Origin: an uncultured Lysobacter sp.
GTDB taxonomy: Bacteria; Pseudomonadota; Gammaproteobacteria; Xanthomonadales; Xanthomonadaceae
DNA length: 64,000 bases
Assembly (NCBI GenBank): GCA_946480055.1
Contig: CAMLID010000001.1
Span: forward strand, 1 to 64,000
Direction: 5' to 3'
Position 1 is the first letter of the stretch; each line of letters opens with the position of its first letter. Shown here piece by piece: positions 53,381 through 63,243 of this stretch. Below the pieces are notes generated by a model. The model worked only from the letters and a program-made list of their open reading frames with translations, was not told the origin of the DNA and did not search any database. Position numbers and translations under genes: made by a program.

Positions 53381-54378
53381 GCGCTCGCTCCGGGCGCGCG
53401 GCGCACGCTGACTTCGCCGGCATGGAAATTCTGCATCGTGCCGTCGTCCAGGCGCAGGCGCAGGGCACCGTCGTCGGCCAGGCCGATCGCGACGCCGTCC
53501 TGACGCTGGCCGTTGCCGCCGAGCACCGCGACCGCCGCACCTGCTAGCGCGTCCAGCGCAGCATAGCGCGGCAGGAACGGCGCCAGGCCGGCGCCATCGA
53601 ATTCGTCCAGCGCCGGCAGCAGGCGCGCCAGCACCGCGGCCGCGACCGCATCGCGCGCGGGCGCGACACCATCGCCAAGCGAATTCAGATCGCACCAGGG
53701 TTGATCGATGGCGGCCGCCGCGGCTGCCGGCATGCGCACGTTGAGGCCCAAGCCGATCACTGCGCGCGCCGGGCCAGCGTGTTCGCCGCCGCCCTCGACC
53801 AGCAGCCCGCCGAGTTTGCGCAGCCCTTGCGGGTCGAACACGACCAGGTCGTTCGGCCATTTCAGGCGCACGCCCTCGTAGCCCAGACCATGCAAGGCTT
53901 CGACCGCGGCGATGCCGGCGACCAGACTCAGCCCTCCCAGCCGCGCCAGCCCGCCGCCGAAATTGCGCGACAACGACAGATACAGATGCGCGGCCAACGG
54001 CGAGGCCCATTCGCGCCCGCGACGGCCGCGGCCGCCGGTCTGGCGCTCGGCCAACAGCACCGCGGCGCCCTGGGCAGGCGTGGTCCGGCGCAGCAGTTCG
54101 CTGTTGGTGGAATCGATGCTCCAGGCGACTTCGATCTGGGCCAGACGCGCACGTTCGCTCGCGGGCAGGGCCGCGGCGATCGCGTCGGCGTCGAGCAGAT
54201 CCAGCGGCTGGCTCAGGGCGTAGCCGCGGCCGGGCTTGGCTTCGATCGCAACTCCGGCTTCGCGCAAGGCCTCGATCCGCTTCCAGACCGCGGCGCGGGT
54301 CTGGCCGGACGCGCGCGCGAGCGCATCGCCCGAGGCCGGGCCGGCGATCAACCGTTGCAGCAGCGCGCGCTCGTCCAT
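53377..54378 (-). CDS. birA: Biotin-protein ligase / biotin operon repressor
   Basis: BirA activates biotin and joins it to carrier proteins; the two-domain form also represses biotin genes. The 333-residue protein has an N-terminal helix-turn-helix (SGDALARASGQTRAAVWKRIEAL, about 1-60), then the catalytic domain with the biotinyl-AMP loop GGRGRRGREWASP and KWPNDLVV, plus a C-terminal SH3-like part. ATG 54378 overlaps plsY by one base (TGATG). Confidence 0.95.
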   Translation of the reverse strand: MDERALLQRLIAGPASGDALARASGQTRAAVWKRIEALREAGVAIEAKPGRGYALSQPLDLLDADAIAAALPASERARLAQIEVAWSIDSTNSELLRRTTPAQGAAVLLAERQTGGRGRRGREWASPLAAHLYLSLSRNFGGGLARLGGLSLVAGIAAVEALHGLGYEGVRLKWPNDLVVFDPQGLRKLGGLLVEGGGEHAGPARAVIGLGLNVRMPAAAAAAIDQPWCDLNSLGDGVAPARDAVAAAVLARLLPALDEFDGAGLAPFLPRYAALDALAGAAVAVLGGNGQRQDGVAIGLADDGALRLRLDDGTMQNFHAGEVSVRRAPGASA

Positions 54379-55037
54379 CAGCTGCGACGCAGACGGTGCA
54401 GCAGCCGCGCACGCGCGAAGCGCGCCTCGGTGCCGGCGCGCATGCGCGCGAGGTTGCCGCGATGGGTGTAGACGATCAACAGCGCGACCGCGCACGCGAA
54501 CCACAGACGCGGCTCGCCGGCGTCGCTCCACCAGGCCAGCAGCGGCAGGCACAACGCCGCCAGCACCGTCGCCAGACCGACGTAGCCGCTAAACACGACG
54601 GTCGCGATCCATACGATCAGCAGCAGTGGAATTCCGTACGGCCACAACACCAGCAGGCCGCCGACCACGGTCGCTGCGCCCTTGCCGCCACGGAAACCGT
54701 GCCACAACGGCCAGACATGGCCGATCACCGCCGCGAACGCCGCGGCGTAGCCGTGCGCGGTCACGCTCAGCGCACCGGCGACCGGCGCGTAGCGCAGCGC
54801 CAGCCAGGCCACCAGCGCGCCTTTGCCGATATCGATCGCGACCACGCCCAGCGCGAAGCGCCAACCCTGGGTACGGAACGCATTGGTGCCGCCGGCATTG
54901 CCGCTGCCCTGCTGGCGGATGTCGACGCCGCGCAGGCGCCCCAGCAGCAGGCTGCCGGACAGGGACCCGATCAGGTAGGCGGTGGCGATCAGCGCGTAGG
55001 TCGACGGGGCGATCGAGGAGAGGGACGCGGGCAGCAT
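54378..55037 (-). CDS. plsY: Glycerol-3-phosphate acyltransferase PlsY
   Basis: PlsY acylates glycerol 3-phosphate from acyl-phosphate in the inner membrane. The 219-residue protein has about five helices and the three conserved motifs GSLSGSLLLGRLRGVDIRQQGSGNAGGTNAFR, the GFRGGKGAAT loop, and a later IVYTHRGNLARMRAGTE. The start ATG 55037 is chosen because upstream codons are not hydrophobic. It is the first of the plsY-birA-coaX string. Confidence 0.95.
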   Translation of the reverse strand: MLPASLSSIAPSTYALIATAYLIGSLSGSLLLGRLRGVDIRQQGSGNAGGTNAFRTQGWRFALGVVAIDIGKGALVAWLALRYAPVAGALSVTAHGYAAAFAAVIGHVWPLWHGFRGGKGAATVVGGLLVLWPYGIPLLLIVWIATVVFSGYVGLATVLAALCLPLLAWWSDAGEPRLWFACAVALLIVYTHRGNLARMRAGTEARFARARLLHRLRRS

Positions 55038-55085
55038 GGGCGGATTATGAGGGAGCGCCGCGCCTGCGTAGCGTGTTCCCGCCCA

Positions 55086-55245
55086 GGGGTAGGAGCGGCG
55101 CAAGCCGCGACCGCGAAAATCGTGAAACGACGTAAGCCGTGCGCCTAGGGAGCGCTCGAACGACCGCGGATGACATCCGGGCGCACGATTACGGTTGCGC
55201 CGTGAGCCGCAAGGGCGCGGTCGCGGCTTACGCCGCTCCTACCCC
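55086..55245. repeat. REP-like inverted pair, copy 3
   Basis: Arms near 55086-55111 and 55220-55245 contain GGGGTAGGAGCGGCG and its inverse with one internal difference (GCGCAAGCC versus GCGTAAGCC). The centre is longer than in the other copies (108 bases). It lies between plsY and the DAK2-DegV gene. Confidence 0.88.
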
Positions 55246-55257
55246 TACGCGGATGAG

Positions 55258-57078
55258 TCAGGACGGCGCCGGCTGCACCGACACCAGCAGCGCCCCGCGC
55301 CCCGCGTGCGCGCCGATCGCCGGGCCGGTTTCGACCAGGTGCGCCTCGACCAGATCGACCCGGCGACGCAGGGTTTCGAGCAGGCGCGCGCCGTCGTCGC
55401 GCGCATCGCAATGGCCGACGATGGCGCGCCAATGCTGCCCGCGCGGCAGGCGCCGGGCGATGTAGCCGGCGAATTTCTCCGGCGCGCTGCGTCGCGCCAG
55501 CAGACCGCCGGCCACGCTCAGGCGGCCGTCGGCCTTCATCCGCGCGATCGGGGTCAGCCCGCTGTAGCGCACCACCGGTCCGGCCCAGGCCGGGATGCGG
55601 CCGCCGCGCACCGCGTGCGAGATGTCGCGCGCCATCGCCCAGGTCAGGGTCAGCGGACGCAGGCGCTCCAGTTCGGCCAGGATCGTGGCCAGATCGGCGC
55701 CGGCCTCGGCCAGTTCCGCCGCACGCCAGGCCAGCAGGCCCTGCCCGCCGGCCGCATTGATGCTGTCGAACACGCGCACGCGCAGCGGATCGGCGCGCGC
55801 GGCCGCCTGTTCGCCGGACTGCAAGGTGCCCGAGACCGCGCGCGACAGGCCGACATAGACCACTTCGGGATGGTGGGCGAGCAGGAAATCGAGCGGACGC
55901 CGGAAATCGCCGGGCGGCGGCTGGCTGGTCTTGGGCAAGTCGGCGGACGCGCCCATGCGGCGGTAGAACTCGGCCGTGGCCAGACCGACCTTGTCGAGGT
56001 AATCGCGGCCGTCGACGCTGACCCGCACCGGCACCACGTGGATCGCATGACGTTCGAGCACGGCCTCGGGCAGGTCTGCGGCGCTGTCGGCGACCACCGC
56101 CACCCGCTGCGAGGATTCGGCGCTGCGTTGCTGCAGCAGCATGTCGTCGGCCTTCATGCCCTCGACCGCGCCGAAGCGCGCGCAGGCGTCGAACAGACGC
56201 TGCGGCGCGCCGACGTGCGCATGCACGCGCATGCGCGTGGCGCCGCCGGCGAGCACCAGCGAATCGGCGCCGATCGCTTCGAGCGCGGTGCGCAAAGCGT
56301 CGCGCTCGATGCCCTCGCCCAGCAGCAGGCATTCGCTGCACCAGCGCCGCTCGGGATCGACGTCCTCGTGCGGCGCGTGGACTTCGTTCGCGCTCGGCGC
56401 TTCGTTGGCGGCTGCGACGGCGCCGTGCACGCGCAGCGCGCGCGGGCCGCCGTCGACGAACTCGGCGATGCCTTCGAGCAGGTCGACGAAGCCCTGAGCG
56501 CCGGCATCGACCACGCCGGCGCGCTGCAGCAGCGCCATCTGCTGCGGCGTGCGCGCCAGGGCGATACGAGCGCTGGCCAGGGCGCTGGCGAAGCCCGGAC
56601 GCGGGTCGCCCTGCCCGCTCGCGCCGCGCGCGGCCTCGTCCAGGGCATCGGCGAAGGCGCCGATTACGCTCAGGATGGTGCCCTCGACCGGATGCGCCAG
56701 GGCCGCGCGAGCGCTGTCGGCGCCGTGCCGCACCGAAGCCGCCAGCGCAGCCGCGTCCAGCACCGGCTGGGCGCGCGCGTGCTCGGCCACTCCGTGCAGG
56801 AACTGGGCCAGGATCGCCCCCGAATTGCCGCGCGCGCCGTCGATCGCATCGTTGCCGATCCGCAGCAGCAGCTCGCCGATATGCCGGCTGCGTCGGCTCA
56901 ACGCCCCATTCAGCAAGCTGCCCAGGGTGTGCGCCAGATTGTTGCCGGTGTCGCCGTCGGCCACCGGAAACACATTGATCTTGTTCAAAGTGTCGCGCCC
57001 GGCGATGACCCGGCGGGCGCCCGCGATCAGGGCCCGGCGCAGGGCCGGCGCAGTCAGGGGCGGGCGCGGTTCGGTCAT
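55258..57078 (-). CDS. DAK2-domain and DegV-domain fusion protein
   Basis: A 606-residue protein. The N-terminal part (about 1-190) has the DhaL/DAK2 pattern NKINVFPVADGDTGNNLAHTL and ARGNSGAILAQFLHG; a middle part (about 190-310) has FVDLLEGI; the C-terminal part (about 325 on) has the DegV pattern VAVVADSAADLPEAVLERHAI and HVVPVRVSVDGRDY. DegV-DAK proteins work in fatty-acid kinase systems (FakA/FakB in Gram-positives); here both functions seem joined. ATG 57078 is the start; the frame upstream is not conserved. Confidence 0.88.
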   Translation of the reverse strand: MTEPRPPLTAPALRRALIAGARRVIAGRDTLNKINVFPVADGDTGNNLAHTLGSLLNGALSRRSRHIGELLLRIGNDAIDGARGNSGAILAQFLHGVAEHARAQPVLDAAALAASVRHGADSARAALAHPVEGTILSVIGAFADALDEAARGASGQGDPRPGFASALASARIALARTPQQMALLQRAGVVDAGAQGFVDLLEGIAEFVDGGPRALRVHGAVAAANEAPSANEVHAPHEDVDPERRWCSECLLLGEGIERDALRTALEAIGADSLVLAGGATRMRVHAHVGAPQRLFDACARFGAVEGMKADDMLLQQRSAESSQRVAVVADSAADLPEAVLERHAIHVVPVRVSVDGRDYLDKVGLATAEFYRRMGASADLPKTSQPPPGDFRRPLDFLLAHHPEVVYVGLSRAVSGTLQSGEQAAARADPLRVRVFDSINAAGGQGLLAWRAAELAEAGADLATILAELERLRPLTLTWAMARDISHAVRGGRIPAWAGPVVRYSGLTPIARMKADGRLSVAGGLLARRSAPEKFAGYIARRLPRGQHWRAIVGHCDARDDGARLLETLRRRVDLVEAHLVETGPAIGAHAGRGALLVSVQPAPS

Positions 57079-57214
57079 GGCCGGAGTCTGCCCCAATCGT
57101 TCGTCCGAACCTGCTGCGACGCAGCATCGACGGCGCCCGCGGGGCGCCCGGTTTCGCGCTATAGTCCGGATCTGTCCGGCGGCTGTACATGGCCGGGCTA
57201 ACGAGGATTCCGCC

Positions 57215-57475
57215 ATGCTACGGATCTGCTTCTGCCTGCTGATCGCCTTCGCCAGTGCGAGCGTCGCCGCGCGCGAGGTCAAGCTGAGCCCGAACGAAAG
57301 CTGCCCGGAAAGCGCCTCTCAGAAGAAGGACACGGTCCGCGCCAGCAATCGCGCGGTCGTCGCTCCGGCCCGCAGCAACGAAACCAAGGCCAAGCCCACG
57401 GTGCACAGCGACGCCAACAACGGGCGTTTGCAGTCGCCGCGCTGGCACAGCTTCCTGCCGGGCATGTTCCGCTAA
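57215..57475 (+). CDS. Small exported basic protein
   Basis: An 86-residue protein with a signal peptide (MLRICFCLLIAFASASVAA) and a short basic mature part (KLSPNESCPES, then KKDTVRASNRAVVAPARSNETKAKP). The C-terminal SPRWHSFLPGMFR is unusual and may be an interaction tail; I know this ending pattern only from related bacteria, without a function. Start ATG 57215 is preceded by AACGAGGATTCCGCC. A GC hairpin (57486-57506) follows. Confidence 0.72.
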   Translation: MLRICFCLLIAFASASVAAREVKLSPNESCPESASQKKDTVRASNRAVVAPARSNETKAKPTVHSDANNGRLQSPRWHSFLPGMFR

Positions 57476-57485
57476 GCCGGATCCG

Positions 57486-57506
57486 CGTGAGCGCGGCGCG
57501 CTCACG
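57486..57506. terminator. GC hairpin after the small exported protein
   Basis: Perfect 9-bp stem CGTGAGCGC / GCGCTCACG with GGC loop, 11 bases after the stop. It lacks a T-run. Confidence 0.5.
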
Positions 57507-57617
57507 CCTGCTCCGCTAATCGTTCCGTTCGATACCCACGCAAGCCTTGCGCGCGCTTGTGCGCGAGCGAACGCTTGCGGTTAGCCTGTCGCTCCCCACG
57601 CAACGTCTTCGCCCGCC

Positions 57618-58367
57618 TTGTTCGACTTCCTGCGCCGCCTGCGGCGGCTACCGCCCATCGCCGACGCACTCTGGCGCGACGCACGCGCGGCGGTGCCGTG
57701 GGCGGCCGCGCTGGATCCGGCGCGCGACGCGCGTCTGCGCGATCTGGTCGCGCGCTTCCTGCACGAAAAGACCATCAGCCCGATCGGCGAACTCGTCCTG
57801 GACGATCGCCAACGCTGCATGCTGGCGATGCTGTGCTGCCTGCCGCTGCTGGAGTTCGGCGCCGAAGGTCTGCGCGGCTGGTCGCAACTGATCGTCTACC
57901 CGGATGCATTCCGCGTGAAGCGCAGCCACATCGACGCGGCCGGCGTGCTGCACGAATGGCAGGACGAACTGATCGGCGAAGCCTGGGACGCCGGCCCGGT
58001 GATCCTGTCCTGGGCCGACGTGCTCGCCGACTGCGAAGATCCGCGCGCGGGCTTCTGCGTCGCCGCGCACGAGATCGCACACAAGCTCGACGCGCTCGAC
58101 GGCCTGCTCGACGGTACTCCGCCGCTGCCGCGGCCGTGGCAGCGCGAATGGGCGCGCGATTTCCAACGCGTGTACGACGGCTTCGTTGACGAGGTCGACT
58201 CGGGCCGCGAGACCACGATCGACCCCTACGCCGCCGAGGCGCCGGAGGAGTTCTTCGCGGTCGCGACCGAATACCACTTCAGCGATCCGGCCCTGCTGCG
58301 CGAGTCGATGCCGGAGATCGCGGCGCATCTGCAGCGTTTCTACGGGCCGTCGCCGTTCGCTCGATAA
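57618..58367 (+). CDS. mtfA: MtfA-type zinc peptidase (M90)
   Basis: A 249-residue cytoplasmic zinc peptidase with AAHEIAHKLD (HExxH) near 149-158 and a family-like N-terminus LLFRLRRLPPIADALW-type 'PPIADALWRDA'. E. coli MtfA binds the glucose-control protein Mlc and cleaves small peptides. The start codon appears to be TTG 57618, as no ATG fits. It is not clearly part of an operon. Confidence 0.9.
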   Translation: MFDFLRRLRRLPPIADALWRDARAAVPWAAALDPARDARLRDLVARFLHEKTISPIGELVLDDRQRCMLAMLCCLPLLEFGAEGLRGWSQLIVYPDAFRVKRSHIDAAGVLHEWQDELIGEAWDAGPVILSWADVLADCEDPRAGFCVAAHEIAHKLDALDGLLDGTPPLPRPWQREWARDFQRVYDGFVDEVDSGRETTIDPYAAEAPEEFFAVATEYHFSDPALLRESMPEIAAHLQRFYGPSPFAR

Positions 58368-58403
58368 GGGGAACCGAGGGGACTAGCTCTTACCGCCCAC
58401 CGC

Positions 58404-59801
58404 TTACAAGCCAGGCGGCAATTTGACTTCGAAACGCGCGCCGCCCAATTCCTCCGACGGCACCACGTCCAGCGTGCCGCGATAACCGCGCACCAGGTCC
58501 TGCACGATCGCCAGGCCGATGCCATGGCCGTGCACGCGCTCGTCGCCGCGCACGCCGCGCTGCAGGATCAGCGCGACCTTCTCGGGCGGAATGCCCGGGC
58601 CGTCGTCCTCGACCGCGAGCAGCAGCCCGGGGCGCCGACCCGGCGCGGTCTCGCCCGGCATCACCGTCAGCAACACGCGCGAGTGCGCCCACTTGAACGC
58701 GTTCTCGAGCAGGTTGCCCAGCAGTTCCTGCAGGTCGCCCGGCTCGCCGTGGAACTGCACGCCCGAGGCGACTTCGAATTCGCACAGCACGCCTTTGCCG
58801 GCGTAGACCTTTTCCAGGCCGCGCACGATCTGCTCGGCATGCGGCTCGATCGCCACCGGCGCGGCGAACAGCGCATGGCCGCCCGAGGCCGCGCGCGCGA
58901 GCTGGTAGGACACCAGGTCGTTCATGCGCCGCAATTGCAGATCGACGTCTTCGCGCAGCTCGCCGTCGGGCGCGTTGTCGTCCAGGCGCGCGCGCAGCAC
59001 CGCCAGCGGCGTTTTCAGGCTATGCGCGAGATCGGCCAGGGTGTTGCGCTGGCGGTCGAGGTTCTCGCGTTCGCTCTCGATGAAGGCGTTGATGCTTTCG
59101 GTCAGCGGCTCCAGCTCACGCGGGTGGCGCTCGCTCATGCGCGAGGCCAGACCGCGCTGCACGCGCTTGAGTTCCTCGATCACGCGCTTCAGCGGGCGCA
59201 GGCTCCACTGCATGATCAGCGCCTGCAGCAGCAGCAGGATGAAACCGGCGCCGCCGAGGTAGCGCCACAGCGCGCCGCGGAACACCGCGACCTGGCCGCT
59301 GAGCGAGGTCGTGTTCTCGAGGATGTAGATCGTGTACGGGAATTCGGCGCGCGGATCGCCGCCGGCGGCCCAGGTCAGGCCGATGCCGTAGCGGTAGGCC
59401 TCGCCGACATCGCCGTTGATCTCGGTGATCGGCAGCGGGCCCTCGAAGCGGCGCTCGCTGGGCTTGAGCATGGACGCGGCCGGCAGCAGCGGACCCTGCG
59501 CCGAGGGCGAGTCCCAATGCCCGTTGGGCAGCACCAGTTCGGCGTACAGGCCGCTGCCGGGCTGGTCGAAGCGCGGGTCGATCGGTTCGTAGGGTTCGAC
59601 GAATTCGCCGCTGCGGTCGAAATCGCCCTTGGCCGCATAGGCCAGGGCATAGCCGTGCAGACGTTCGCGCAGGTTGTTCTCGGCGGTGTCGAGGAAGGCG
59701 CGGTCCAGCGCGTAGCCGGCCAGGGCCAGGAACGCGAGCAGCCCCAGGCTGGCGGCGAGCAGCTGCCGGGCCTGCAGCGAACGCGGCTGGCCCCAGCTCA
59801 C
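58404..59801 (-). CDS. phoQ: PhoQ-like sensor histidine kinase
   Basis: A 465-residue sensor with membrane segments about 14-36 and 180-200 and a periplasmic loop of about 140 residues between them. The dimerisation motif LADLAHSLKTPLAVLRARL (H260) is the PhoQ-type H-S-L-K-T-P-L variant. The ATPase domain has LLGNLLENAFKWAHSRV and EDDGPGIPPEK. It probably senses divalent cations or antimicrobial peptides by family analogy. It follows phoP with a hairpin between. Confidence 0.9.
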   Translation of the reverse strand: MSWGQPRSLQARQLLAASLGLLAFLALAGYALDRAFLDTAENNLRERLHGYALAYAAKGDFDRSGEFVEPYEPIDPRFDQPGSGLYAELVLPNGHWDSPSAQGPLLPAASMLKPSERRFEGPLPITEINGDVGEAYRYGIGLTWAAGGDPRAEFPYTIYILENTTSLSGQVAVFRGALWRYLGGAGFILLLLQALIMQWSLRPLKRVIEELKRVQRGLASRMSERHPRELEPLTESINAFIESERENLDRQRNTLADLAHSLKTPLAVLRARLDDNAPDGELREDVDLQLRRMNDLVSYQLARAASGGHALFAAPVAIEPHAEQIVRGLEKVYAGKGVLCEFEVASGVQFHGEPGDLQELLGNLLENAFKWAHSRVLLTVMPGETAPGRRPGLLLAVEDDGPGIPPEKVALILQRGVRGDERVHGHGIGLAIVQDLVRGYRGTLDVVPSEELGGARFEVKLPPGL

Positions 59802-59820
59802 AGGCGAGCGCCCACGAACG

Positions 59821-59852
59821 AAAACCGGGCGCGAATCGCGTTCGCGCCCGGT
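59821..59852 (-). terminator. Terminator-like hairpin between phoP and phoQ
   Basis: Read on the minus strand: perfect 12-bp stem ACCGGGCGCGAA / TTCGCGCCCGGT with a 5-base loop, followed by TTTCG. It is inside the phoP-phoQ gap, so it may trim transcription into phoQ. Confidence 0.7.
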
Positions 59853-59933
59853 CTGTGATGTTCGTTGGAGGTTGAGTCCGCCCGCATACCGGCCCGACGC
59901 CCTCGCCCGGCCGCGGCCGGACGAAGCCCGTCG

Positions 59934-60617
59934 TTACTCCCCGCTGCGCGGAATGGCGAAGCGGTAGCCGCGGCCGCGCACGGTCTCGATCGGCTTCATC
60001 GCGCCGTCCGGGTCCAGCTTCTTGCGCAGACGGCCGATGAAGACCTCGAGCACGTTGGAGTCGCGGTCGAAGTCCTGCTGGTAGATGTGCTCGGTGAGGT
60101 CGGCCTTGGAGACCAACTCGCCGGCATGCATCATCAGGTACTCCAGCACCTTGTACTCGTAGCTGGTCAGATCGACGTTGGTGCCGGCGACGCTGACCGT
60201 CTGCGCGGCCAGGTCCAGCATGACCGGCCCGCATTCCAGGGTCGGCTTGCTCCAGCCCGCGGCGCGGCGCACCAGCGCGTTGAGACGCGCCAGCAGCTCC
60301 TCGACATGGAACGGCTTGACCAGGTAGTCGTCGGCGCCCTGCTTGAGGCCTTCGACCTTGTCCTGCCAGCTCGAACGCGCGGTGAGGATCAGCACCGGGA
60401 ATTTCTTGCCTTCGTCGCGCAGCGCCTTGATCAGCTCCATGCCCGACATCTTGGGCAGGCCGAGGTCGATGATGCCGAGGTCGAACGGGACTTCACGGCC
60501 CATGTACAGGCCTTCTTCGCCGTCCTGGGCGGCGTCCACCGCGAAGCCTTCCCGCTTCAGGCGCGCGGCCAGAGTCTCGCGCAGCGGGGCTTCGTCTTCG
60601 ACCAACAGAATTCGCAT
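59934..60617 (-). CDS. phoP: PhoP-like response regulator
   Basis: A 227-residue OmpR-family regulator: acidic pocket in LLVEDEAPLRETL, phospho-acceptor D51 in LGIIDLGLPKMSGMEL, KPFHVEELLARL, and the winged helix with TSYEYKVLEYLMMHAGELVSK and NVLEVFIGRLRKKLDPDG. ATG 60617 is preferred over GTG 60623, which is too close to the AAGGGAG ribosome-binding site. Upstream is a PepSY-like gene on the same strand with a 54-base gap, a common grouping for PhoPQ-type loci. Confidence 0.92.
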   Translation of the reverse strand: MRILLVEDEAPLRETLAARLKREGFAVDAAQDGEEGLYMGREVPFDLGIIDLGLPKMSGMELIKALRDEGKKFPVLILTARSSWQDKVEGLKQGADDYLVKPFHVEELLARLNALVRRAAGWSKPTLECGPVMLDLAAQTVSVAGTNVDLTSYEYKVLEYLMMHAGELVSKADLTEHIYQQDFDRDSNVLEVFIGRLRKKLDPDGAMKPIETVRGRGYRFAIPRSGE

Positions 60618-60671
60618 GGGCACTCCCTTATCAGTCGACCGCGCCGGAGGGCGCGACCTCTACGCCAGAGG

Positions 60672-61049
60672 TTAGTCGTTGTCGTTGTCGTCGCCGCGTG
60701 TACGGCCGCCGTCGTCGCGTCGGTTGCGGGCCTGCTGCGGGTCGTCCATGTAGATGCGGACCCGGCCGCTGGGGTCGACGACCTTGACCCGATTGACGTC
60801 GCGGCCGTCGAACGGCACGCGCTCGGCACTCAGGACCTGGCCGCCGCCGCTTTCGCGTTCGACGCGGCGTACAGCATCGGACAACGCGCGGTGGCCCTCG
60901 TGCCGGTCATGGCCGTCGTCGCGCTCGCGGCGCTCCTGGCCCTGACCCTGGCCACGGCCGCCCCGCTCCTGGGCCCAGGCGTCGCCGGCCCCGACCGCGA
61001 GAGCGGCGAGCAGCAGCGATGCCATGAGACGGGCGGGCAGGATCTTCAT
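60672..61049 (-). CDS. PepSY-like periplasmic protein upstream of phoP
   Basis: A 125-residue protein with signal peptide (MKILPARLMASLLLAALAVGAGDAWA), a Gly/Gln/Arg-rich charged linker, and a small domain with ALSDAVRRVERESGGGQVLSAERVPFDGRDVNRVKVVDPSGRVRIYMDDP, the PepSY pattern. Genes of this kind next to phoPQ-like systems are thought to help monitor or set sensor activity; this role is inferred from context only. Confidence 0.85.
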   Translation of the reverse strand: MKILPARLMASLLLAALAVGAGDAWAQERGGRGQGQGQERRERDDGHDRHEGHRALSDAVRRVERESGGGQVLSAERVPFDGRDVNRVKVVDPSGRVRIYMDDPQQARNRRDDGGRTRGDDNDND

Positions 61050-61129
61050 GGGGACTCGAAAGGCAACGTGACGGAACAATAGCGCACGGGCGCTGGATGA
61101 GGTGGCATTCTCGGAACGGAGCGGTGAAT

Positions 61130-61174
61130 CCGGTCTGAACTTTTTCTTTACGTTCCAGCCGCCATTCAGACCGG
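61130..61174. promoter_or_regulatory. Inverted repeat upstream of the PepSY-phoPQ genes
   Basis: CCGGTCTGAA (61130-61139) and TTCAGACCGG (61165-61174) are perfect inverted 10-base arms with a 25-base centre that includes TTTTTCTTTACGTTC. It is about 80 bases before the PepSY start, so it may be an operator (perhaps for PhoP itself) or part of a promoter. Confidence 0.45.
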
Positions 61175-61313
61175 TCCGCACGGCGACCGGCGCGGCTCCG
61201 CGTCGAAACCGTTCGGTACTGAAATTGCGTGCCACTGGCCACAGCTCTGTCAGGCCCGCCACGCCGCACTATCAGGCTCGTGGCCGCTCCGGCGCGACGC
61301 GCCGGGGCCAGCC

Positions 61314-62221
61314 TCAGTAGATCTCGCCCACGCAGCAGCGCAGCGAACCGCCGCCGGCCTCGATCGCGTCAAGCTCGACCGCCACGACGGCGAAGCCGGC
61401 CCGGTCCAGCGCGGCGCGGCTGGCCGGCCTCAAGGCTGCGGCGGCCGCGGCGCTCATCCAGACCCGGTCCTGGGACAATGCGATCGCGTTGCCGGCGAAG
61501 GCGGCGTGCTCGGCCGGGCTCAGTTCGATCGCGTGCGGGCCGTAGACCCGGGCGATGGCGGCGGCCGCGGCCGGGTCGGCGAAGCCGCCGGGGCAGATCA
61601 GGGCGGCGCGGCCGGCCAGCACCGCCAACACCACGTTGGTGTGGTATTCGCCGGGCGCCAGATCGAACAGCAGGGTCGCGCGCAGGCCCAAGGCCTCGTG
61701 CATCAGGCGCGCGCCGTCGGCGTCGCAGCGCTCGGACAGGCCGCAGTAGCCCAGCCCGCGCGCGCGGTCGATCACCAGCGCGCCGGTGAGCTCGCAGGGG
61801 TGCGGCTGGGCCGACAGGTCGATCTCGGCATAGCCCAGCACGTCGCGGAAGAAGCCGCGGATGTCGGCGCGCTCGGCTTCGCGCTGGCGTACCGGGTGGC
61901 GCATGCGCCCGATCAAGGTCCGGCCGGGCGCGGTGGCGTAGACGTTGTTCGGGAACAGCGCGTCGGGCGTGTCCGGGTCGCCGGCGAAGCAGACCGTCGG
62001 CAGCAGCGCCGACAGCGCACGCTGCAGCTCGCGGTGCTGGGCGCTGGCGCGGCCCGGGTCGAAACCCTCGGCCGCGGCCATATAGCGGTTGTCGCCGGCC
62101 GACTGCTCGGCGCGGGCGAAGCCGTCGGGCGCGACCAGGAACGCAGCGCGGGCGGTGGCCGGGCCGAAATCGGTCGCGCACGCCTGTGCGACGGCGAGGA
62201 AGGCGTCGGTGTCGCGAGTGA

Positions 62222-62225
<4 letters not shown>
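61314..62225 (-). CDS. Amidinotransferase-fold hydrolase (CtlX/DDAH-like)
   Basis: A 303-residue protein of the guanidine-group-modifying fold. Conserved pieces are DTPDALFPNNVYATAPG, CELTGALVIDRARGLGYCGLSERCD, PGEYHTNVVLAVLAGRAALICPGGF and the C-terminal GGGSLRCCVGEIY, giving the His and Cys nucleophile of this family. Relatives hydrolyse citrulline (CtlX), dimethylarginine or arginine. The substrate is not certain. It overlaps dusA by 4 bases. Confidence 0.87.
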
Positions 62226-63226
<1,001 letters not shown>

Positions 63227-63243
63227 TTAGGCGCTTCCTCACG

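Noticed and set aside
57502..57684. Minus-strand frame of 60 codons over the mtfA start
   Set aside because: No family similarity and it overlaps the mtfA N-terminus on the opposite strand.
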